This document shows positions 1-4,694 of a stretch of DNA of 7,239 nt, in pieces. This stretch comes from an uncultured Beijerinckiaceae bacterium. Lineage in GTDB: Bacteria; Pseudomonadota; Alphaproteobacteria; Rhizobiales; Beijerinckiaceae. Position numbers and translations under genes: made by a program. The stretch lies in assembly GCA_937863205.1 (NCBI GenBank), contig CALMGA010000121.1, forward strand, positions 1-7,239, given 5' to 3'. Numbering within the stretch: position 1 is the first letter of the stretch; every line of letters begins with the position of its first letter. The notes beneath the pieces were generated by a model. It worked only from the letters and a program-made list of their open reading frames with translations, was not told the origin of the DNA and made no database searches.

Positions 1-73
1 AGCCAGCTCGCGGCGACAACCGTGGCGAGGCTGCCGACAGCCAGCAGCCCGGCGCGCCGCCTCGACGCGATGG
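1..73 (-). other. Region downstream of selD; possible start of a further minus-strand gene
   Basis: No complete gene lies here. One minus-strand frame reads RRRAGLLAVGSLATVVAAS, an arginine-then-hydrophobic stretch resembling a signal peptide or membrane segment, and it is open to the left edge. I see no ATG, GTG or TTG in that frame near selD's end, so it is not called as a gene. Confidence 0.15.
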
Positions 74-117
74 CTAGATCTCCACCCGCACGCCGGCGCC
101 CTCGTGCATCTCGCCGA
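74..117 (-). other. selD: Displaced native 3' end of selD (out of frame with the rest)
   Basis: Read on the minus strand from the left-hand 18-bp repeat copy, this stretch encodes [15 protein letters not shown] followed by TAG at 76-74. The VIGE...VEI pattern is the usual end of SelD proteins. It is joined to the body of selD in the correct frame only if the 89-bp insertion to its right is removed (1136 minus 89 = 1047 bases = 349 codons including stop). Confidence 0.85.
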
Positions 118-1209
118 TCACCGCCGTCTGCCGGAAGCCGGCCCCCCGGCCCCGCGCCCCCCCCCCCGCCCCCCCCCCCGCGCGCCCCCCCCCCCGCCCC
201 GCCCCCCGCCGCGGGTCTGCCGGAAGCCGGCCGCCTGGCAGCGGGCCACCACGTCGGCCGCCCGATCGGCGCGCACGGCGACGAGCAGGCCGCCGCTCGT
301 CTGCGGATCGCAGAGCAGGCCCCGCCGCCAGTCGGGGAAACCGTCGGGCATGACCACCTCAGAGCCGTAGCTCGCCCAGTTGCGGCCCGCCGCGCCGGTG
401 CCGTAGCCGGACACCGCCAGCTCCGTCGCACCCTTCAGCACCGGCACGGCGGCGGCCCGCAGGGTGGCGGCGAGCCCGGCGCCGCGGCACATTTCCAGGA
501 GGTGGCCGAGAAGGCCGAAGCCGGTGACGTCGGTGACGGCGTGCACGGCTTCGAGGTCGGCGAGTTCGGTGCCGACCGTGTTGAGCCTGGTGGTCGAGGC
601 GACCATCTCCTGGTAGCCCTCGGCCGACAATTGGTTCTTCTTCATCGCGGCCGAGAAGATGCCGACGCCGATCCCCTTGGTGAGGATCAGCGCGTCGCCA
701 GCCCTGGCGGTGGCATTCCTCAGCACCTTGTCGGGATGCACCATGCCGATGGCGACGAGGCCGTAGATCGGCTCGGGCGTATCGATCGAGTGTCCGCCCA
801 GGATGGGAATGCCGGCGTCGGCGCACACCGAAGCGCCGCCGGCGAGGATGTCCTGCGCCATTTCAACCGGAATCGTGGCCACCGGCATGCCGACGAGGGC
901 CAGCGCGAACAGCGGCCGCCCGCCCATCGCGTAGACGTCGGACAGCGCGTTGGTGGCGGCGATGCGGCCGAAGTCGCGGGGGTCGTCGACGATGGGGGTG
1001 AAGAAGTCCGTGGTGGCGATGATCGCCTGCGTGTCGTTGAGGCGGTACACCGCCGCATCGTCGGCCGTTTCCGTGCCCACGAGGAGGTCGGCCGAGGGCA
1101 CGGGCAGCGGCATCTTCTTCAGGATGTCCTGCAGCACGGCCGGTGCCAGCTTGCAGCCGCATCCGCCGCCGTGAGCCATTTCGGTCAAGCGCTTTGGGTG
1201 GAGGGTCAA
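118..1209 (-). CDS. selD: Selenide, water dikinase (selenophosphate synthase), 3' end disrupted as read
   Basis: SelD makes selenophosphate, the Se donor for selenocysteine tRNA and selenouridine, from selenide and ATP in the cytoplasm. The N-terminus holds HGGGCGCK with Cys17 and Lys20, the same numbering as the catalytic pair in E. coli SelD; Cys rather than Sec is at 17. ADDAAVY (Asp50-Asp51, ATP/Mg binding), GGHSID and [11 protein letters not shown] are also present. The start is a TTG at 1209; an ATG at codon 11 would leave the protein unusually short before the Cys. As read, the frame gives 363 residues ending in an artificial Gly/Arg-rich tail from residue 333, because 89 extra bases shift the frame. 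Without them the protein is 348 residues and ends [16 protein letters not shown], a normal SelD ending. The gene is divergent from a probable selenium-oxyanion importer. Family identity is secure; the integrity of the 3' end is not. Confidence 0.95.
   Translation of the reverse strand: MTLHPKRLTEMAHGGGCGCKLAPAVLQDILKKMPLPVPSADLLVGTETADDAAVYRLNDTQAIIATTDFFTPIVDDPRDFGRIAATNALSDVYAMGGRPLFALALVGMPVATIPVEMAQDILAGGASVCADAGIPILGGHSIDTPEPIYGLVAIGMVHPDKVLRNATARAGDALILTKGIGVGIFSAAMKKNQLSAEGYQEMVASTTRLNTVGTELADLEAVHAVTDVTGFGLLGHLLEMCRGAGLAATLRAAAVPVLKGATELAVSGYGTGAAGRNWASYGSEVVMPDGFPDWRRGLLCDPQTSGGLLVAVRADRAADVVARCQAAGFRQTRGGGRGGGGGARGGGRGGGRGAGGPASGRRR
126..232. repeat. 18-bp direct repeat flanking a 71-base C/G-only tract inside selD
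   Basis: The 18-mer GTCTGCCGGAAGCCGGCC occurs at 126-143 and again, identically, at 215-232. Between them 144-214 contains no A or T and includes three runs of exactly 11 C (157-167, 169-179, 185-195). The repeat offset is 89 bp, not a multiple of 3, so it frameshifts selD. The pattern is that of a false insertion: low-quality poly-G read ends (poly-C on this strand) bridged by a short overlap. Polymerase slippage in a living cell is a less likely alternative. Confidence 0.9.
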
Positions 1210-1242
1210 GACGCGGGCTCCCGAGGGCCGTGGTTGCCGGGC

Positions 1243-1270
1243 TGCATAGCACGGCGCGGCGCGGACTCAA
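1243..1270 (-). promoter_or_regulatory. Candidate sigma70-type promoter for selD
   Basis: On the minus strand TTGAGT (1270-1265) is followed after 16 bases by TATGCA (1248-1243). These match the -35 consensus at 4 of 6 and the -10 at 3 of 6, and lie about 35 bp before the TTG start of selD. The match is weak and rests on position and spacing. Confidence 0.25.
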
Positions 1271-1278
1271 TCTGCCCC

Positions 1279-1327
1279 CACCTTTGTCGGGTGCCCTTGA
1301 CGCACCGGGCCTCACACCCAGAAGGTG
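1279..1327. promoter_or_regulatory. Two-part inverted repeat in the selD/importer divergent region
   Basis: CACCTT (1279-1284) and GGGTG (1289-1293) are mirrored by CACCC (1315-1319) and AAGGTG (1322-1327). A smaller inverted pair GGTGC (1290-1294) / GCACC (1302-1306) lies within. It sits between two divergent genes, 34 bp before the start of the binding-protein gene. It could be an operator or a leader-RNA hairpin. The arms are short and the spacers unequal, so chance in GC-rich DNA is not excluded. Confidence 0.3.
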
Positions 1328-1347
1328 CGCGCGCCGCAGGGCGATCC

Positions 1348-1353
1348 GGAGGA
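1348..1353 (+). promoter_or_regulatory. Ribosome binding site GGAGGA deciding the GTG start at 1361
   Basis: GGAGGA ends 7 bases before GTG at 1361. An upstream in-frame GTG at 1325 lacks such a site and would put 12 polar residues ahead of an otherwise typical signal peptide, so 1361 is chosen. Confidence 0.75.
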
Positions 1354-1360
1354 TCCGAGC

Positions 1361-2251
1361 GTGAAGCGACGTGTGCTGTTATTCCTCATCCTCGGCTCGG
1401 CCAGTCTCGGCCTGGCCGCGCACCCGGCCGGAGCCGACCCCCAATCGACCTCTAAGCCGACCTTCGTGTTCACCGCCATCCCCGACCAGGACGAGTCCCG
1501 GCTGGCCGAGCGCTTCGGCCGCGTCGCCACCTATCTTGAGGGCAAGCTCGGCGTTCCCGTGAAATACGTTCCGGTGAAGTCCTATCCCGCCGCCGTCACC
1601 GCCTTCACCAACAACGAGGTGCAGCTCGCCTGGTTCGGCGGCTTCACCGGCGTCCAGGCGCGTGCCGCCGTGCCCGGCTCGCTCGCCATCGCCCAGGGCG
1701 AGGAGGACAAGCAGTTCAAGAGCTACCTCATCGCCAATGCGGCCACCGGCCTGAGCAAGGGCGACGGCTTTCCCAAGGCGATCGCCGGCAAGACCTTCTC
1801 ATTCGGCTCGCGCGCCTCGACGTCGGGCCGGGTGATGCCGGAATACTTCATCCGCCAAGCCTTCGGAAAGGGGCCGGACGACGTGTTCCCCAAGGTCGGC
1901 TTCTCCGGCGACCACACCCGCACCATCCAGCTCGTGCAGTCGGGCGCTTATCAGGTCGGTGCCGTCGACTATTCGGTGTGGGAGCTGGAAAAGAAAGCCG
2001 GCCGCGTCGATGGAGCCAAGGTCGGGGTGATCTGGGAGAGCCCGCCTTTCCCCGACTACCAGTGGACGGTGCGCGGCGACGTCGACAAGCGCTTCGGCGC
2101 CGGTTTCGCCGACAAGCTCAAGGCCGAGCTGATCGCGATCCACGAACCCAAGATCCTCGAACCGTTCGGCCGCTCGAAGTTCGTCGCCGCCGACAATGCC
2201 GAATACAAGCCGGTGGAGGATGTCGCCCGGCAGAGCGGCCTGCTCAACTGA
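1361..2251 (+). CDS. Periplasmic binding protein of a PhnD-type ABC importer, putative selenate/selenium oxyanion transporter
   Basis: The protein has 296 residues. It begins MKRRVLLFLILG, a Sec signal peptide, with likely cleavage after AGA at about residue 25; no lipobox Cys is seen. The mature part has the PhnD/phosphite-binding fold signature: FTAIPDQDESRLAERF near its start, then NNEVQLAWFGGFTG, then SRASTSGRVMPEYF with STSG at 153-156 (the oxyanion-binding loop in this family), then AVDYSVWE. The IPDQDESRL start and the adjacent selD fit the clade that NCBI names putative selenate ABC transporter binding protein (TIGR04553, from memory). The ATPase follows directly and the permease is 2.4 kb downstream on the same strand. 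A phosphonate or phosphite ligand cannot be excluded from sequence, but no phn or ptx catabolic gene is visible nearby. Confidence 0.88.
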   Translation: MKRRVLLFLILGSASLGLAAHPAGADPQSTSKPTFVFTAIPDQDESRLAERFGRVATYLEGKLGVPVKYVPVKSYPAAVTAFTNNEVQLAWFGGFTGVQARAAVPGSLAIAQGEEDKQFKSYLIANAATGLSKGDGFPKAIAGKTFSFGSRASTSGRVMPEYFIRQAFGKGPDDVFPKVGFSGDHTRTIQLVQSGAYQVGAVDYSVWELEKKAGRVDGAKVGVIWESPPFPDYQWTVRGDVDKRFGAGFADKLKAELIAIHEPKILEPFGRSKFVAADNAEYKPVEDVARQSGLLN

Positions 2252-2292
2252 GCGGAGGGCACGACGGGGCGGCGGCGCAGGGATCGGACGCA

Positions 2293-2943
2293 CTGGCTGT
2301 CCTTCGCGCCGCCAGCCTCGGCTATCCCGGCCGCCCCGTGCTGCGCGACGTCGACCTCGCCATCCGTCCGGGCGAGCGGGTGGCGCTGCTCGGCCGCTCG
2401 GGCGCCGGCAAGTCGACGCTGCTCAACGCGCTTTATGATCGAATGGGAGGCCAAGCGGCGCTGATCCCGCAGGCGGCGGCGCTGGTGCCGCAGCTCTCCA
2501 CCTTCCACAACGTCTACATGGGCCGGCTCGACCGGCACGGGATCGCGCGCAACCTGCGTGAACTCGTCTGGCCGGCGCGGGCGACGCTGGACGAGGTCGG
2601 CGCCGTGCTCGACCGCGTCGACCTCGCCCCGGCGATCCGGCAGCGCGCCGGCTCGCTGTCGGGCGGGCAGGCGCAGCGCTGCTCGGTGGCGCGGGCGCTG
2701 TACAACGGGCGCCCGGTGGTGCTCGGCGACGAGCCGGTCTCGGCGCTGGACCGGCGGCAGGGCGCGGCCGTGCTCGCCGCAATGCGGGACGTCCACCCGA
2801 CCAGCATCCTCGCCCTGCACGACGTGGCGCTCGCCCTGGAGCACGCGACGCGCCTCGTCGTGCTGCGCGCCGGCCGGATCGTGCTCGACGCGCCGAATGC
2901 CGGGCTGCGCGAGGCCGACCTCGCCGCCTGCACGGACGGCTGA
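2293..2943 (+). CDS. ABC transporter ATP-binding protein (PhnC-like), partner of the upstream binding protein
   Basis: This is the cytoplasmic ATPase of the importer. Counted from CTG 2293 (216 residues) it shows Walker A GRSGAGKST with Lys40, a Q-loop region IPQAAALVPQLSTFHNVYMG typical of PhnC-like ATPases, signature LSGGQ at 122-126, Walker B VVLGDEP with Asp146-Glu147, and H-loop His176. The reading frame has no ATG, GTG or TTG between the stop of the previous gene and a GTG at 2338, and that GTG would remove the first beta strand (VLRAASLGYPG). CTG at 2293 has AGGGA 9 bases upstream; CTG at 2247, overlapping the previous stop, is the other option. Start uncertain, function class firm. 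It is co-directional with the binding-protein gene and probably translationally coupled. It lacks an adjacent permease, because a reverse-strand gene intervenes. Confidence 0.9.
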   Translation: MAVLRAASLGYPGRPVLRDVDLAIRPGERVALLGRSGAGKSTLLNALYDRMGGQAALIPQAAALVPQLSTFHNVYMGRLDRHGIARNLRELVWPARATLDEVGAVLDRVDLAPAIRQRAGSLSGGQAQRCSVARALYNGRPVVLGDEPVSALDRRQGAAVLAAMRDVHPTSILALHDVALALEHATRLVVLRAGRIVLDAPNAGLREADLAACTDG

Positions 2944-3003
2944 TGGTCCTATGGAGCGTCGCCGCTCATCCACAGCTCCTCGACGAAGCCGGGACGCACC
3001 TAA

Positions 3004-3048
3004 GCAGGTATCGCAAAAGTGCCCCGCGGTTTTGCGATCAAGACCTGC
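3004..3048. repeat. Rhizobiales-type interspersed palindrome, TCGCAAAA...TTTTGCGA hairpin
   Basis: A 9-bp perfect stem ATCGCAAAA (3010-3018) / TTTTGCGAT (3030-3038) encloses the loop GTGCCCCGCGG. GCAGGT (3004-3009) and ACCTGC (3043-3048) extend the stem past a 4-base bulge. The arrangement CGCAAAAGTG(n)CGGTTTTGCG resembles short palindromes that recur between genes in many Hyphomicrobiales genomes (recalled, not searched). GCAGGT is also part of the outer 15-bp arm, so two folds compete. Confidence 0.6.
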
Positions 3049-3075
3049 GGCCCATCAAGGAGCTAAGCGGGTGAA

Positions 3076-3093
3076 GCGTTGGCCTGCCAACGC
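3076..3093. terminator. Hairpin GCGTTGGC/GCCAACGC between convergent genes, possible terminator
   Basis: GCGTTGGC (3076-3083) and GCCAACGC (3086-3093) form a perfect GC-rich stem with a 2-base gap (in practice a 7-bp stem with a 4-base loop). It lies 9 bases past the stop codon of the methyltransferase on its transcribed side. No T-run follows in either direction, so rho-independent termination would be non-canonical. Confidence 0.35.
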
Positions 3094-3101
3094 GAACCTG
3101 C

Positions 3102-4484
3102 TTAGGTGCGGAACCGGTAGCCGCGGCGGAAGCCGTAGTCCGGCAGGATGTCCCCGACGACGGCCTGCACGCCCGCCGCGCCGACCGGACGCGCGGCCTC
3201 CTGGTTGATGCTGAGCAGCCTCGCCCGCCGCTTCGCCAGCAGGTCGAAGTAGCCGCGGCACACCGCTTCGCCCATCTCCGGGAACGAATCGCAGTTCACC
3301 ACGACATCGGCGTCGAGGCTCGGGCCGAGGTCGTCGTCGGTGGCGAAGACGAGGTTGATGCCGCCCTCGACGGCGACCGGCCCGAAGCGCAGGGGCACGT
3401 CGGGCAGGCTGCGCGCCAGCGTGAAGTACTGCATCGCGGCGACGGTGGGCAGGTCGACGATCGTGTAGCCGCGGCAGCCCCGCAGCATCGCGTAATAGGC
3501 GACGCGGCCGAAGCCGCCGCCGATCTCGGCGAGGCGCGGCGCCGCTTGACTGGCCACCTCGATGGCGCGCAGCGCCGCGTAGAGGGCCTGGACGTCGCGG
3601 CCGTGCAGCACCGCGCCGCGCACCGCGAGGCCGAACAGCCCGTCGTGCACCACCGGCGGCACGATCTGGTGGCCGAGGAAGGCCTCGATGGCAGCCACCA
3701 GATCCTCGGAGCGGCTGGCGAGCGCGGCGCCGGCGGCGTCGAGGTCGGCGCATTCGACCCGCCGCAGGCCGAGGTACCGGGCGAGCGAGGCCAGCATGTC
3801 GTGGAACGGTAGAACCGCCGCCCGCCGGCCCTGCGGCGTGGCGCCGTTGGCGTCGGCACAGGCGACGGCGCCCTGGAACAGGCCGGACGAGGCCTTGCTC
3901 TTGTGGATGTCGACCATGCCGCGAGCGAGCGCCGCCGCATCGCTGCCGCGCAGGAGATCGAGCAGCGGGCGATGCCGCTTGGCGACGATGTCGGTCCACA
4001 TCGGCCCGCGCGACACCGTTCCACCCCGACCCATCGTCGCGGCATACGCCTGCCAGTCCCGCTGCAACCGCGCGGCGACGGCGATATCGGCCTCGTCCAC
4101 GGCGTGGACGGTCAGCCCAGGGCGCAGCACCGGCAGGCCCTGGCGCGCGCCGTTCATCAGCGCGCCGGCGTTCATGCCGCTGTCCAGACCGTCGAGCAGC
4201 CAGTAGCCGGTGCCGGCCACCTTGGCCGCCAGGGTTTCCGGTAGCACGGCGTCGTGCAGGGCGAAGGAGAAGGCGTGATGCCCATCGCCGAGGCCGCTGT
4301 CGCGCAGGTCCTGGCGGAAGCCGTCGGCGCGCGTTCGTCCGAGCAGGGCGCCGGCGGCGAAGACCTCGATGTCGAGGCGCGCGCCCGGCCTCAGCCGGTC
4401 GCGGACCCAGCCGGAGACACGGCCGGCGGCGACGCGGTCGAGGTAGCCGAGGAGGTCGGGTTGGTGAGGCCGGGCGAACCACAT
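3102..4484 (-). CDS. Putative sugar O-methyltransferase (SAM-dependent), with N-terminal accessory domain
   Basis: The protein has 460 residues from ATG at 4484; I see no strong ribosome site upstream. Residues about 10-75 (LLGYLDRVAAGRVSGWVRD to GDGHHAFSFALHDA) match a small domain I recognise from glycosyltransferases and other surface-polysaccharide proteins of alphaproteobacteria. The C-terminal half carries EIGGGFGRVAYYA, a glycine-rich SAM-binding motif, then YTIVDLPTVAAMQYF, NCDSFPEMGEA and LLSINQEA, the pattern of the 'putative sugar O-methyltransferase' family (TIGR04371, recalled). It would methylate a sugar in a capsule, O-antigen or glycan in the cytoplasm. No signal peptide or membrane segment is seen. 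It is transcribed against the flanking transporter genes and separates the ATPase from the permease, so it is unlikely to be part of the importer. Acceptor unknown. Confidence 0.8.
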   Translation of the reverse strand: MWFARPHQPDLLGYLDRVAAGRVSGWVRDRLRPGARLDIEVFAAGALLGRTRADGFRQDLRDSGLGDGHHAFSFALHDAVLPETLAAKVAGTGYWLLDGLDSGMNAGALMNGARQGLPVLRPGLTVHAVDEADIAVAARLQRDWQAYAATMGRGGTVSRGPMWTDIVAKRHRPLLDLLRGSDAAALARGMVDIHKSKASSGLFQGAVACADANGATPQGRRAAVLPFHDMLASLARYLGLRRVECADLDAAGAALASRSEDLVAAIEAFLGHQIVPPVVHDGLFGLAVRGAVLHGRDVQALYAALRAIEVASQAAPRLAEIGGGFGRVAYYAMLRGCRGYTIVDLPTVAAMQYFTLARSLPDVPLRFGPVAVEGGINLVFATDDDLGPSLDADVVVNCDSFPEMGEAVCRGYFDLLAKRRARLLSINQEAARPVGAAGVQAVVGDILPDYGFRRGYRFRT

Positions 4485-4694
4485 GGTGGATCGTTGATCG
4501 CGTCCGTGAGGCGGGATGGCAAGGCCCTGGCGCGAGCGGGGCGCCCGCTGGAGCGCCTCGCAGTGTTCGAGGCGGAACGACGATCCAGTGGCCTCGCTGC
4601 CTTCGGCAGGGGCGCGTGCCTGCGCGCGTGATAGGGTGAAACGCCCGCCTCCCCGTGCGAAGCGGGAGTGAGACCGCCCATAGGGAGACCACCC
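4485..4694. promoter_or_regulatory. Divergent intergenic region between methyltransferase and permease genes
   Basis: These 210 bp should hold promoters for both neighbours, but I cannot pick a convincing -35/-10 pair. Visible structure: inverted TGGATCGT (4487-4494) / ACGATCCA (4580-4587); a hairpin CGCCTCG (4554-4560) / CGAGGCG (4568-4574) with a 7-base loop; and AGCGGG-GCG-CCCGCT near 4535-4549. No small gene is evident; the open frames here are shadows of GC-rich sequence. Confidence 0.4.
4682..4687 (+). promoter_or_regulatory. Ribosome binding site AGGGAG deciding the ATG start at 4695
   Basis: AGGGAG lies 7 bases before ATG 4695. An in-frame GTG at 4668 is possible but would add only MRPPIGRPP and has a less convincing site. 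Confidence 0.65.

Larger units (their letters stand above)
2995..3110. repeat. 116-bp palindromic element with 15-bp perfect terminal inverted repeats
   Basis: CGCACCTAAGCAGGT at 2995-3009 recurs as its exact reverse complement at 3096-3110. Two further hairpins lie inside (3010-3038 and 3076-3093), giving a cruciform or clover-like folding potential. It lies between convergent genes; the right arm contains the TAA stop (3104-3102) of the minus-strand methyltransferase gene. It may be a small non-coding mobile element, a bidirectional terminator, or both. No clear target-site duplication is visible. Confidence 0.7.

Noticed and set aside
104..370. Proline-rich frame over the C tract
   Set aside because: Its composition simply reflects the C runs; no start site or homology is apparent.
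22..1455. Long plus-strand open frame (477 codons) antisense to selD
   Set aside because: It is low-complexity, Pro/Arg/Gly-rich, runs through the C/G tract and is the shadow of the well-supported selD frame in GC-rich DNA.
1361..2251. Plain phosphonate transporter (phnD) naming
   Set aside because: The family is right but linkage to selD and absence of phn/ptx genes favour a selenium-oxyanion role; no phn symbol is given.
1978..2292. Long upstream extension of the ATPase from GTG 1978
   Set aside because: It would overlap the binding-protein gene by 274 bases and adds Arg-rich sequence unlike any ABC ATPase.
2948..4684. Inverted 7-mers CCTATGG (2948-2954) and CCATAGG (4678-4684) bounding the methyltransferase segment
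   Set aside because: Too short to separate from chance, and no direct duplication accompanies them; the second overlaps the permease ribosome site.
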